DNA of 64,000 nucleotides from Ignavibacteriales bacterium (GTDB taxonomy: Bacteria; Bacteroidota; Ignavibacteria; Ignavibacteriales; Ignavibacteriaceae), in assembly GCA_012517155.1 (NCBI GenBank), contig JAAYVN010000121.1, positions 23,660-87,659 of the forward strand, given 5' to 3'. Every line of letters begins with the position of its first letter. Within the stretch, counting starts at the first letter, position 1. Shown in pieces: positions 16,881 to 26,336 of the stretch. The notes under the pieces are model-generated. The model did no database searches. It was not told where the DNA came from and worked only from the letters and a program-made list of their open reading frames with translations. Made by a program: the position numbers and the translations under genes.

Positions 16881-18668
16881 ATGACATTCAAAGAACTTGG
16901 AATAGATGAGAGAATATTAGAAGGCATTTCAGAGCTTGGGTTTGAAAATCCAATGCCTATTCAGGAAAAAGTGCTTCCTTGGTTATTAAATGAAAATTCA
17001 CGAGACATTATTGCTTTAGCGCAAACGGGGACCGGGAAAACCGCAGTATTCGGGATACCAATCATTCAGAAAACAAAAGTTAGAAGCAACAAGGTTCAGG
17101 CATTAATCTTATGTCCGACACGTGAGCTATGTGTCCAGATTGAGAAGGATTTAAGAAAATATGCGAAATATGTACAGGGAATAAAAACCGTGGCTATATA
17201 TGGGGGGGCGAGTATTGAAAAACAAATTAAAGAAATTAAGGGGGGAGTACAGATAATTTCCGCTACTCCAGGAAGACTAAAAGATTTGATTAGCCGAGAT
17301 ATAATTGATTTATCACATGTCAGCACGGTAGTATTGGATGAGGCGGATGAAATGCTGGACATGGGATTTCAAGAAGATCTTGAAGAGATTCTGGCATATA
17401 TTCCAACTGAAAGGAACACACTTCTTTTTTCTGCAACAATGCCACAAGAACTTATGGGGATTGCAAAGAAATATATGAATGATCCTATGGAATTATCGGT
17501 GGGAAAGAGGAATGCAGGATCAGAAGATGTTGAACATATTGCGTACTTTGTTCATAGCAGAGAAAGATATTTGGCATTGAAAAGGATAGTGGATTACAAT
17601 CCAGATATTTATGGAATTATTTTTTGCCGGACACGTAAGGAAACACAGGAAGTTGCGGATAAGCTTATTTTAGACGGGTATAATGCAGATGCGTTGCATG
17701 GGGATTTGAGTCAGATACAAAGAGATATTGTAATGGATAAGTTCAGGATCAAACATCTTCAGCTTTTGGTGGCAACAGATGTGGCGGCAAGAGGGCTGGA
17801 TGTGTATAACCTGACACATATTATTAACTACAATTTGCCTGAAGAACTTGAAATATATACTCACAGGAGCGGAAGGACAGGAAGAGCCGGAAAAAAGGGG
17901 GTTTCCATTCTTATAGCAAATTTGAAGGAGAAGGGGAAGATACATCAGATTGAGAAAACGCTAGGGAAAAAGTTCACCTTTCAGAATGTGCCTTTAGGAA
18001 AAGATATTTGCGAAAAGCAGATGTTGTTTTTAATTGACAAAGTAAAGTCGGTTGAGGTGGATTACTCAAAGATCGAAACGTATTTATCTGATGCAGTTCA
18101 TAAACTGGAGGGATTTGAGAGAGATGAACTTATTGCCAGATTTCTTTCGGTGGAATTCAACAGATTTCTTGATTATTATAAAAACACACCGGATTTAAAC
18201 ATTCCAGTTGATGAGAAGAAAAAGCGAAGAAGTAATTTTGAGGGGTATACAAGATTCTTTATTAATCTCGGAAAGACTGATGATCTAAGTGCGAGTAAAT
18301 TAATGGGGTTGATAAATGAAGTGACGGGGATGAATAATATTGAAATTGGAGAAATCAATATTCAAAGGAACTTCTCTTTTTTTGAGGTTGATTCGGGTTT
18401 TGCCGATTTAATACTTTTATCGTTCGAGGACAAGGTATATAAGGGGCGAAGGGTAGGGGTGGAAGCAGCAGTGGAAAAGAAGGGGGACAAATCTGCAAAT
18501 TCGAAAAAGAGAGATAAAAGAAGAGGTGGAAGAGACAGAGGAAGAAATGAGAGGGATGGGAAGAGAAGGAGAGTTTTTTCAGTAAGCGATAAAAAAGAGG
18601 ATAGAAGAAAGGGAAGAACAGAGGAGAGCCAAAGTAAAAGAAAACCGAGATGGAAAAAGAGAAAGTAG
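16881..18668 (+). CDS. DEAD-box ATP-dependent RNA helicase with DbpA-like RNA-binding domain
   Basis: This 595-residue protein starts at ATG 16881 (MTFKELGIDERI), preceded by an AAGAAGAAAT stretch; an upstream in-frame TTG (16857) would add only eight Arg-rich residues. Helicase motifs in order: Q motif near NPMPIQEKVLPW, motif I AQTGTGKT, Ia PTRELC, II DEAD, III SAT, IV IIFCRTR, V ATDVAARGLDV and VI HRSGRTGRAG. The region at about residues 455-535 fits the DbpA-type RNA-binding domain, and the last 60 residues are extremely Lys/Arg rich. This is the DeaD/CsdA kind of helicase used in ribosome assembly and RNA unwinding. Confidence 0.94.
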   Translation: MTFKELGIDERILEGISELGFENPMPIQEKVLPWLLNENSRDIIALAQTGTGKTAVFGIPIIQKTKVRSNKVQALILCPTRELCVQIEKDLRKYAKYVQGIKTVAIYGGASIEKQIKEIKGGVQIISATPGRLKDLISRDIIDLSHVSTVVLDEADEMLDMGFQEDLEEILAYIPTERNTLLFSATMPQELMGIAKKYMNDPMELSVGKRNAGSEDVEHIAYFVHSRERYLALKRIVDYNPDIYGIIFCRTRKETQEVADKLILDGYNADALHGDLSQIQRDIVMDKFRIKHLQLLVATDVAARGLDVYNLTHIINYNLPEELEIYTHRSGRTGRAGKKGVSILIANLKEKGKIHQIEKTLGKKFTFQNVPLGKDICEKQMLFLIDKVKSVEVDYSKIETYLSDAVHKLEGFERDELIARFLSVEFNRFLDYYKNTPDLNIPVDEKKKRRSNFEGYTRFFINLGKTDDLSASKLMGLINEVTGMNNIEIGEINIQRNFSFFEVDSGFADLILLSFEDKVYKGRRVGVEAAVEKKGDKSANSKKRDKRRGGRDRGRNERDGKRRRVFSVSDKKEDRRKGRTEESQSKRKPRWKKRK

Positions 18669-18669
18669 G

Positions 18670-19785
18670 ATGAAGGATTTTAAGAAAAAACACCTGTTAT
18701 TGGTAGTTTTAGCAAGTTTATTGTTTATGGGCTGGGGAAAAGATGCGCATCTAATAATTAACGGGAGGACAGGACTTTCATTCAATGGAGAGATGAGTTA
18801 TTTTTTGGGATGGGTGGATTCGTTAGCGGCTCATGCTTCTGATGCCGATTACCGGAAAAGTTGGGATCCGACCGAAGATATTAAACATTACATAGATATT
18901 GACAATTACCCATCTTTTGTGGCGAATGGATACATAATACAGGATATTGATTCGTTGAAAATGATACATGGGGCATGGTTTGTTGAGAACCAGGGGATAT
19001 TGCCCTGGGCAATTCTATGGACGATGGATTCTATCAAAGCGGCTCTCGGAAGAGGGGATTTTCACAGGGCGATGCTGCATGCAGCGGATTTGGGGCATTA
19101 TGTCGGAGATGCGAGTATGCCATTGCATATTACGAGAAATTACAACGGACAGTACACAGGTCAGAGCGGTGTGCATTCGAGATTTGAATCGAGCATGATA
19201 AGCAGATTCAAAAACGAGATTTTATTTGAAGGGGATAGTATTGAATATATTGAGAATAAACGTGACTATGTATTTAGTTTGTTATATGAGAACTACAAAT
19301 ATGTTGACTCAGTATTAAAATCGGACAGTTTGGCAAAGGCAATAACAGGAAGTACGAGTAACAGCGCATATTATGCGGCAATGTGGAGTTATGCAAAGCC
19401 ATTTACTGTAAGGTTGATGAAGAGAGCTTCGAATTCATTAGCGGAACTTCTGTACACGGTTTGGGTCGATGCCGGAAGACCATTGCCTCTGACCGCAATT
19501 TCGAGTGAACTTGCTGAAGTTAAGGGATTCGGTTTGAGACAAAATTATCCTAATCCATTTAATCCGACGACAGTGATTAAGTATATTATTGAAATGAGGG
19601 GACTTGTTTCGCTGAAGATTTATGATTTATCGGGGAGGGAAGTAAGCGAGTTGATAAATAAAGAGATGGAAGAGGGAGAATATACAGAGAAATTTAACGG
19701 CAGTGGGTTGCCGAGCGGAGTGTATTTTTATCAGCTTGAGACTGCGGGCAAACGGGAAGTCCGGAAGATGGTTTTGATTAAATAA
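18670..19785 (+). CDS. Secreted S1/P1-nuclease-like zinc enzyme with T9SS sorting domain
   Basis: This 371-residue protein has a signal peptide (about 1-21) whose cleavage would expose W22, with H27 five residues on; S1/P1 nucleases use exactly an N-terminal Trp and His6 as zinc ligands. Further ligands fit DIKHYIDID, HAADLGHYVGDASMPLH and GVHSRFESSMI. The last 80 residues are a type A T9SS sorting domain with LRQNYPNPFNPTT and a final RKMVLIK. Phospholipase C belongs to the same fold superfamily, so nuclease versus lipase is unresolved. The gene starts 1 nt after the helicase stop. Confidence 0.85.
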   Translation: MKDFKKKHLLLVVLASLLFMGWGKDAHLIINGRTGLSFNGEMSYFLGWVDSLAAHASDADYRKSWDPTEDIKHYIDIDNYPSFVANGYIIQDIDSLKMIHGAWFVENQGILPWAILWTMDSIKAALGRGDFHRAMLHAADLGHYVGDASMPLHITRNYNGQYTGQSGVHSRFESSMISRFKNEILFEGDSIEYIENKRDYVFSLLYENYKYVDSVLKSDSLAKAITGSTSNSAYYAAMWSYAKPFTVRLMKRASNSLAELLYTVWVDAGRPLPLTAISSELAEVKGFGLRQNYPNPFNPTTVIKYIIEMRGLVSLKIYDLSGREVSELINKEMEEGEYTEKFNGSGLPSGVYFYQLETAGKREVRKMVLIK

Positions 19786-19797
19786 GTAAAGGGGATT

Positions 19798-20643
19798 TCA
19801 GAGCTTCAGGACCAGCGCAATCCATTCATCCATATCCATTCTTTCAATTAAATGAAAACCGATAGAGGAATATTTTTCAATAATAGCATCAAAATCTGTG
19901 GTAAGAAGTCCTGAGAGGATAAGTTTACCGGAGGGTCTGAGACGTTTTTTCAATTCGTGAGCTATGGGGAGAAGAATATTTTTCTGAATGTTAGCGAGGA
20001 TAAGATCAAAGTTATCTTCCGGAATCGAGGAAATTTCGCAGAGGCGAATTTCTATTTTTTCAGTGAGTTTATTAGTTTCGACATTTTCCTGAGCGTTGAG
20101 GAGGCACCATTCATCATTATCGAAACCGATTGCAGATGTGGCACCCAGAAGTATGGATGCTATAGCCAAAACACCAGTACCCGTGCCTGCATCCAAGACA
20201 AATCCATTTTTCGGGGTATGTTTCTCGAGTAACCGTATAACAAGACGGGTGGTTTGATGTTCACCTGTTCCGAAAGACATTTTGGGGTCAATGGTTATGA
20301 TTATTTCCTCATGGGAGGGGGAATAATGCTTAAAAGAGGGGCATATGACGATTTTATCGGAAACTTTTATAACTCCAACCGATTTTTCCCATTCTTCATT
20401 CCAATTTTTATCTTCAAAAGTGTCAGATTCCGTTCGAAAATCCAAAAATAATCCCTCTTCTTGTTTTTGTTTAAGGAGAGAAATAACTTGTGGAAGGGGA
20501 TCGATGGAGTTTTCTTTAAAATAGAGGGTCAAGGAATAGTCGTTTTCTTCAATACCTTCAGGGGATAGCTCCCAGAGGAAGCCACTGAGGGTCTCGGGGT
20601 CAAATGGGTTAGTCGTAATGCTGATTTTTGTATATTTCTTCAT
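19798..20643 (-). CDS. prmA: Ribosomal protein L11 methyltransferase
   Basis: This 281-residue SAM-dependent methyltransferase has a poorly conserved N-terminal substrate-recognition domain (about 1-110) and a Rossmann domain with VLDAGTGTGVLAIASILLGA (SAM motif I), the acidic FDNDE loop and the DLILANIQKNILL motif typical of PrmA. It trimethylates amino groups of ribosomal protein L11. It is convergent with the preceding T9SS gene and starts at ATG 20643-20641, leaving a 350-nt gap to the FecR-like gene. Confidence 0.93.
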   Translation of the reverse strand: MKKYTKISITTNPFDPETLSGFLWELSPEGIEENDYSLTLYFKENSIDPLPQVISLLKQKQEEGLFLDFRTESDTFEDKNWNEEWEKSVGVIKVSDKIVICPSFKHYSPSHEEIIITIDPKMSFGTGEHQTTRLVIRLLEKHTPKNGFVLDAGTGTGVLAIASILLGATSAIGFDNDEWCLLNAQENVETNKLTEKIEIRLCEISSIPEDNFDLILANIQKNILLPIAHELKKRLRPSGKLILSGLLTTDFDAIIEKYSSIGFHLIERMDMDEWIALVLKL

Positions 20644-20788
20644 TTTAATAGCGAATTTTAGATGCTATGTAAAGATAGTAAGAGGAAAGAAAATAACGAA
20701 ATATAATTTTTGTGGTTTAAAAGTGGCTTAGGGATATTACAGGTGGTAAGATGAGGGAAATATCAGGGGTGAGGGGGAATCGAAGTCA

Positions 20789-20876
20789 GCACGACTTTAC
20801 TACGGCTTTTGTACGGCTTTACCACGGCTTTACTACGACTTTACTACGGGTTTACTACGGGTTTACCACGGTTTTC
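20789..20876 (+). repeat. Tandem array of eight 11-bp units (consensus CTACGGCTTTA), copy 1
   Basis: Eight consecutive 11-bp units fill 20789-20876 without gaps; the units differ at one to three bases around CTACGGCTTTA. The array lies in the 350-nt gap between prmA (minus) and the FecR-like gene (plus), about 118 nt upstream of the latter. The rest of this gap is G-rich (for example GGGTGAGGGGG just before the array) and shows no other gene. A second array of the same unit occurs at 61959-62013. The unit length is not a multiple of three and there is no spacer, so neither coding nor CRISPR origin fits. Confidence 0.95.
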
Positions 20877-20993
20877 AATAAATGGAAGGTGGTTTTCTGA
20901 TAAAATTGGATTAAGTATTAGGGAAAAATTTGGGGGGTAAAAAAATTTTTGGCGGGGGATAGTACTTTTTGTTACAAACGGGGTATTAGGTGT

Positions 20994-22106
20994 ATGGAAA
21001 ATAATACAAATATGAGAGAAAGAAGAGCGGATACGCAATTTTTGGTACGTGTGCTCAGGAATGAGATCACGACAGAGGAGAAGGAATTTTTTGACAAATG
21101 GCTTGCGGATTCCGATGAGAACAAAGAAGAATTCAGCACAATATCACTGCTATGGGATAAATTTGTTGATGTACCAAAGGAATTTCTTCCTAATGCAGAG
21201 TTGCAATGGGAAAGAATTGAGAGAGGGATTGAAACTGTAAAAAGTGAAAAATCGGGATCACAAGAGAAATACGAGATAACGGGGAAAACAGTCCCTGCGA
21301 TAAATACTAAAAAACCGCATACCGGATACTTTGGTCATCATCATTCAAGAATATCAGTTGTAATACGAGTTGCCGCGATGTTTTTAATTGCGGTTGGATT
21401 ATATTATATTTCGTTACAGGGAAATTTCCAAGTAGAAAAGCCAACGATTAACCCGAAAGAGAATATTACAAATACAATTTATGAACTGGTATCGCAAAAG
21501 GGGGAGAAAAAAACATTTCTATTGGCTGACGGGAGTACAGTCTATCTTAATTCGGAAAGTAAATTAAAGTATCCAAAGAATTTTTCAGGGGGATACAGGG
21601 ACGTGGAGATTTCGGGCGAAGCATATTTCTCGGTTAAATCTGACAAAGAAATGCCTTTCAGGGTCAGATCGGGGAATACGACGATACTTGTAACTGGTAC
21701 AGAGTTCAACGTAAAAAACCGGGGGAGTAATATATCAGTAGTTGTAACTAAAGGGACAATAATAGCCTACTCAAACAAGACGACGAGGTCCTACAATCTT
21801 TCGGGCGGGCAAATGATTTCGTATGATGAGAGGCAGGGTTTTTCAAGTCCGAAATCGGTTGAAGTGGAGAAATATTTGGGCTGGAGAAACAACAAGTTCT
21901 TTTTTGAAAGGACATCCCTGAACGAGGTGATGGCAGAGATTGAGAGATTTTATAACGTTAAAGTTGTTTTTGCGAGCGATTCATTGAAGAAGAAGACAAT
22001 CACGGGAACATTCAACGGGAATTCGCTTGAGAATATATTCTCGATAATTTGCCTTACTTTAGACGTAAAAATTGATTATAATGGTAAGAGTGTTTTGGTT
22101 TTTTGA
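20994..22106 (+). CDS. FecR-domain anti-sigma/transducer protein
   Basis: This 370-residue protein starts at ATG 20994 (MENNTNMRERRADTQ); the longer frame from TTG 20949 adds 15 unlikely residues. Order: cytoplasmic N-terminal region (1-110) resembling anti-sigma domains, one membrane helix (VIRVAAMFLIAVGLYYISL), a periplasmic FecR domain (with FLLADGSTVYLNSESKLKYP and GEAYFSV), and a C-terminal DUF4974/STN-like domain from about 300 (FYNVKVVFASDSLKKKTITG). In this family it relays a signal from a TonB receptor to an ECF sigma factor. No sigma gene is present beside it; the TonB receptor with an STN domain follows after 48 nt. Confidence 0.9.
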   Translation: MENNTNMRERRADTQFLVRVLRNEITTEEKEFFDKWLADSDENKEEFSTISLLWDKFVDVPKEFLPNAELQWERIERGIETVKSEKSGSQEKYEITGKTVPAINTKKPHTGYFGHHHSRISVVIRVAAMFLIAVGLYYISLQGNFQVEKPTINPKENITNTIYELVSQKGEKKTFLLADGSTVYLNSESKLKYPKNFSGGYRDVEISGEAYFSVKSDKEMPFRVRSGNTTILVTGTEFNVKNRGSNISVVVTKGTIIAYSNKTTRSYNLSGGQMISYDERQGFSSPKSVEVEKYLGWRNNKFFFERTSLNEVMAEIERFYNVKVVFASDSLKKKTITGTFNGNSLENIFSIICLTLDVKIDYNGKSVLVF

Positions 22107-22154
22107 TTACGACAAAGAAAGTTATGAGATAAATTTATTTAACAAATAACAAAT

Positions 22155-25148
22155 ATGAAAAATATCAATACAATTTGTTTAATTTTAATTATTTCAATTC
22201 TCTCATTTCCACTTACAGGACAGAATGAAATAAAAAATGTAGATGAGCAAACGGGTAGTAATGTTACGGAAGTCAGTATTGATTTTGAGGGATTAACTCC
22301 ACTACCACAGGAAAAACACAGAACGGAAATGAAGACGGTACTTTCGCAACCGGTTACACTTCGTTTTCTCGATGCGCATCTAACAGATGTAATAAAGGAA
22401 ATCAGCAAGCAACAGAGGGTATCATTCACGTATGATGACAACTTATTAAATATTAAGAAAATACAACTTCAGGCGGAGGAGGAACCTCTTTACAGGGTGT
22501 TAGATGAGCTATTGGGGACTTACGGAATAAGTTACTATGAATACGAAGCGGGGAAAATTGTTCTTGCCAAGCAGACAAAAATCAATGAAAAGACGGGTGC
22601 AATAAAGGGAGTGGTCAAGGATGACAAAGGGGAAAAACTGCTGGGGGTAAATGTAATGATCAAGGAGCTACATATTGGATGTGCAACCGACATAGGAGGT
22701 AATTACTCAATTAAGAACATCAGACCAGGAGAATATACTTTAGAAACATCGTCTGTTGGGTATGAGAAGGACGTTAGAAAAATAAAGGTATCAGAGGGGA
22801 AGATGCTGGAGATTAATATTGTATTAAAATCATCAGCATTTCAGATCGGAGAGATTGAGGTGGTGGGGACGAGTGAACTATTACCAAGAGATGTAAATAC
22901 AAAGACAACAATTTCTTCGGCAGAGATAGAACATTTCCAGGCATCAAGTATCGGGGATGTACTTGATCTGGTGCCGGGAATACAGAGAACCAGCAATCCG
23001 GGATTAGGGAAATTATCTCAGGTGGGGGTTAGGGGAGATGAATCTGATAATTTAACAGCGTTTGGGACACTTATACTTGTAGACGGCATTCCACAGTCAA
23101 ACAATGCGAATATGCAGTTTGAGAGGTTGACCGGATCAAACTCAGGGAATTCGAACTTAGGGAGAGGAGTTGATTTAAGGACGATTCCGGCGGACAATAT
23201 TAACAACATTGAGGTTATAACGGGATTGCCTTCTGTGCGGTATGGAGATGTGACGGCGGGAATTATCAATGTACAGACAAAGATAGGGAAAGCCCCCAAC
23301 CGATTAAAAATAAAGAATAATCCGGATACGAGGGAAGGGAATTTCGGAGGTGGAATATTAGTGGGGGAGGGAGCCTTTAGTTATAACCTTAACGTAGCCC
23401 AAAGTGAGAGAGATATAAGAATAACCGGGGATGAGTACTTAAGGCTGACGGGACAGGTAGTGTATTCGATGAATATGTTTGACAATGCTTTAGCGAGCAA
23501 TTACAAGGTAAACTATCAGCGAATTCTGGATGAGGAAGAACCGAAAGGGGATATGCAAAAGACAAGAAATTATAACAGGAGTTATACTATAGGCTTGTCC
23601 ACCTGGGGGAAATATAAGCCTGAGGACGGGGTTTCGATGTGGGAGTACAATATTTTCACGAATATGCGAACAGAGAACTCAATGAAGTCCAAATTAAATT
23701 CAGAATATGTAGTATTATGGAGCGGGGATACGGTTTCGACATATATAGGGAAAGTAGAAACGAGAGGGATTGAGTGGACAATAGGGGGAAGGCTTGAGTG
23801 GAATAAAGTTTTTTATACGGGGGATATAATACACAGAGTGCTAGTGGGGATAGATCCGCAGTACAATGCGAACACAGGGGAAGGAGTAGTTTTTGATACT
23901 TTGCTGAGTTATTATGGAGTTGGTTCGGGAAGAAGGCCATACTCTTTTGACGAGATTCCGGGGCAGTTATTAGCGAGTGTTTATGTAGAGGATAAGATTA
24001 CGGGACATTTATTTTTTGATTACAATCTAATGCTTGGATTCCGATATGAGATGTACAGACCTTATGAGTTCAACCTGAGCGGGTTATGGGGAGACGGGGA
24101 CATAGTGAAGTCGCATCAGGGAACATTTTTCAATCCACGAATGAATCTGATGATATATTTAACCGAGGTCAATCAATTAAGGATAAGCGCGGGAGTATCA
24201 ACAAAGTCTCCACCGATGTCGACAATATATCCACCGGAGGATGTAATGAAGTGGAGGAATCCGGATTTAGGTACAATCAGTTATTTCAGATACAATTTGC
24301 AAGTTCCCGAGTTGAAGGGTTACAGAGAAACGATGTTTGAGGCGGCTTATGATCATAAGTTCATGAACCTGTTTGGGATCACATTATCCGGGTATTATAA
24401 GCAGAGGAATGCAGAACCTATAGGCATGCCCAATCCAGTTTTTTCGATAACGAATTTAGGTTCGGCATACAGTATATATTATGTAGATTATTATTCTCTG
24501 CCAGTAAACATAGGGCAATCATACAGCCGAGGTCTGGAGTTAAATTTCAAGACTGCCAAGGTACAAGCGCTGAATATGGATTTTCAAATAACTGCAGCGT
24601 ATAATCATATAAACAACCCTGGTGAAGGGATAGTATATAGTAATACGCCAAATGCATTAAAGGGACAATATCCAAATTACACAGTACCAGATTCACCTAT
24701 CGACACATTAATCGGATGGATATATCCGAGCGGGGGGAGATGGGCGGACAGATTGCAGTTAAATTATTATGTTAAGTATACATTAGCAGATTTAGGTTTA
24801 TGGATTACATTGAGAGCAGAGCAGTTAGTTTTTGAGAGAAATCAGAATTACAATTTAATTCCTGTCGATTATAACCTATTGACGGAGACGCAGAAACTGG
24901 ACAGGGTTTTTGATGGAGATATTAAGGTGAAGCCGAACAAATGGTTATTTAATATAAGTATGAGCAAGTCATTATTCCCGGGGGGAGAAGTATCTTTTTA
25001 TGTAAACAACCTTTTCGATGATCCTGCAGTAAGAAGGTACTTTAACACGAGAACGACAGAGATGGAAGATTCAAGAAATCCATCGTTATTTTACGGCATA
25101 GAATTCAGTATGTCCGTTGACAGATTATTTGGAGGCGGAGATGATTAA
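22155..25148 (+). CDS. TonB-dependent outer-membrane receptor with STN and carboxypeptidase-like domains (cassette A)
   Basis: This 997-residue receptor has a signal peptide (1-22), an STN signalling domain (about residues 55-140, LRFLDAHLTDVIKEISKQQ), a carboxypeptidase-regulatory-like domain (about 150-225), a plug (about 240-370, with SSIGDVLDLVPGIQ and LILVDGIPQSNN) and a barrel to the end. The STN domain plus the FecR-like gene just upstream suggests ligand-responsive expression. The substrate cannot be read from sequence. It is followed by a DUF4876-type lipoprotein, an outer-membrane barrel and a T9SS propeller protein, an arrangement repeated at 41378-49028. Confidence 0.9.
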   Translation: MKNINTICLILIISILSFPLTGQNEIKNVDEQTGSNVTEVSIDFEGLTPLPQEKHRTEMKTVLSQPVTLRFLDAHLTDVIKEISKQQRVSFTYDDNLLNIKKIQLQAEEEPLYRVLDELLGTYGISYYEYEAGKIVLAKQTKINEKTGAIKGVVKDDKGEKLLGVNVMIKELHIGCATDIGGNYSIKNIRPGEYTLETSSVGYEKDVRKIKVSEGKMLEINIVLKSSAFQIGEIEVVGTSELLPRDVNTKTTISSAEIEHFQASSIGDVLDLVPGIQRTSNPGLGKLSQVGVRGDESDNLTAFGTLILVDGIPQSNNANMQFERLTGSNSGNSNLGRGVDLRTIPADNINNIEVITGLPSVRYGDVTAGIINVQTKIGKAPNRLKIKNNPDTREGNFGGGILVGEGAFSYNLNVAQSERDIRITGDEYLRLTGQVVYSMNMFDNALASNYKVNYQRILDEEEPKGDMQKTRNYNRSYTIGLSTWGKYKPEDGVSMWEYNIFTNMRTENSMKSKLNSEYVVLWSGDTVSTYIGKVETRGIEWTIGGRLEWNKVFYTGDIIHRVLVGIDPQYNANTGEGVVFDTLLSYYGVGSGRRPYSFDEIPGQLLASVYVEDKITGHLFFDYNLMLGFRYEMYRPYEFNLSGLWGDGDIVKSHQGTFFNPRMNLMIYLTEVNQLRISAGVSTKSPPMSTIYPPEDVMKWRNPDLGTISYFRYNLQVPELKGYRETMFEAAYDHKFMNLFGITLSGYYKQRNAEPIGMPNPVFSITNLGSAYSIYYVDYYSLPVNIGQSYSRGLELNFKTAKVQALNMDFQITAAYNHINNPGEGIVYSNTPNALKGQYPNYTVPDSPIDTLIGWIYPSGGRWADRLQLNYYVKYTLADLGLWITLRAEQLVFERNQNYNLIPVDYNLLTETQKLDRVFDGDIKVKPNKWLFNISMSKSLFPGGEVSFYVNNLFDDPAVRRYFNTRTTEMEDSRNPSLFYGIEFSMSVDRLFGGGDD

Positions 25149-25206
25149 CCGAAGAATTGACACGGACGTAAGAGAGTGCGAGGTTAGATTAACCGGAGGA
25201 AAAAGA

Positions 25207-26322
25207 ATGAGAAGAAAGAGTATAAAATATCTTCTAATTCCAGCAATAATAATGCTATTTATGAGCATAGGATGCAATGAGGATGCCCCATTGTTTTATG
25301 ATGGGCAAGGGAGTTTGTCAATACTTGCATTAGGAGATACGGCGTATGTGGATACTATTCCACACTTTATACCGTTAAAAAACGCGACAGTAGTATTAGC
25401 TTCAGAGTATGGTTTAAGGATAGAGAACACAAATGAAAACGGAATATTGAATTTAACGCATTTGCCTGCCGCGGTCTATCAGATAACAGTGAGACAGCCA
25501 CATCCGGAGATTCCAGGGATAATGATAGTAGGAGATTTAAAGAATATAGAAATCGGGGCTAACGGAAAGACATTTGTTGATACAATCCGAGGGGAGCAAG
25601 TACAAAGTGCAGGAATATCAATAAACGAAATATATGCAGGTGGACCTGTAAACAATGTATATTTCTTTTATGATCAGTTCATAGAGTTATACAATTACAG
25701 TGACAGTGTAAAATACCTGGACGGCATGATAATAATGAGAGTGTCCGGGAACAACGAAGCGGGGCAACTAGGACCAGGGGCTGATCAGGATGAAGACGGG
25801 GATATGGACGGAGTAACATATATATTCAAGTTTCCGGGAAATCCAGGGGAACATAATCACCCATTCCCACCGAAAACATTTCTGACATGTGCAGGGACAG
25901 CGGTGAATCATAAAAATACAGTTGCAACCAGTATAGATTTGTCCACAGCCGATTGGGAGTTTTATAATCAATATTCGGCGACAGATTTTGACAATCCTAA
26001 TGTAAAAAATCTAATTAACACGAGATCAGACAGGACAGTAGATTTCCTAATAAACTTAGTATCGGATATAATAGTAATTGCCTCCGGAGCAGATTCCACA
26101 TGGGAAGACGGAATTGATTTTTCGACGATTATTGACGGAGTAAAATACCAGTCAACACATACGGCAAAGAAAACGCTAGACAAGAGAATAGACAAGAGTT
26201 ACACATTAAGTCCGGCAAAATACGGGGGACAATCAATGAGAAGGAGGCAGCCGGGGATAGATACAAATGATGCTCTGCTTGATTGGGAAATAATTCCCGC
26301 GCCAACACCAGGTTATCATTAA
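25207..26322 (+). CDS. DUF4876-type surface lipoprotein (cassette A)
   Basis: This 371-residue protein starts at ATG 25207 behind a GGAGGAAAAAG ribosome-binding site; an upstream ATG at 25117 overlaps the receptor and would bury the signal peptide. The signal ends in a lipobox with C23 (MSIGC). After an Ig/carboxypeptidase-like domain (about 35-125) comes a region with SINEIYAGGPVNNVYFFYD and FIELYNYSDSVKYLDG, features I associate with DUF4876. It shares segment order with the protein at 44057-45277. The function is unknown; its position suggests a surface partner of the receptor. Confidence 0.75.
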   Translation: MRRKSIKYLLIPAIIMLFMSIGCNEDAPLFYDGQGSLSILALGDTAYVDTIPHFIPLKNATVVLASEYGLRIENTNENGILNLTHLPAAVYQITVRQPHPEIPGIMIVGDLKNIEIGANGKTFVDTIRGEQVQSAGISINEIYAGGPVNNVYFFYDQFIELYNYSDSVKYLDGMIIMRVSGNNEAGQLGPGADQDEDGDMDGVTYIFKFPGNPGEHNHPFPPKTFLTCAGTAVNHKNTVATSIDLSTADWEFYNQYSATDFDNPNVKNLINTRSDRTVDFLINLVSDIIVIASGADSTWEDGIDFSTIIDGVKYQSTHTAKKTLDKRIDKSYTLSPAKYGGQSMRRRQPGIDTNDALLDWEIIPAPTPGYH

Positions 26323-26336
26323 GCGGAGGCGAAGAG

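Noticed and set aside
20789..20876. Short regularly repeated array as a CRISPR array
   Set aside because: Units are 11 bp, joined without spacers, and no cas gene is in the window; this is a tandem repeat, not CRISPR.
25117..25206. Extended N-terminus of the cassette A lipoprotein from ATG 25117
   Set aside because: It would overlap the receptor and place 30 charged residues before the signal peptide; ATG 25207 has a strong ribosome-binding site and a clean lipoprotein signal.
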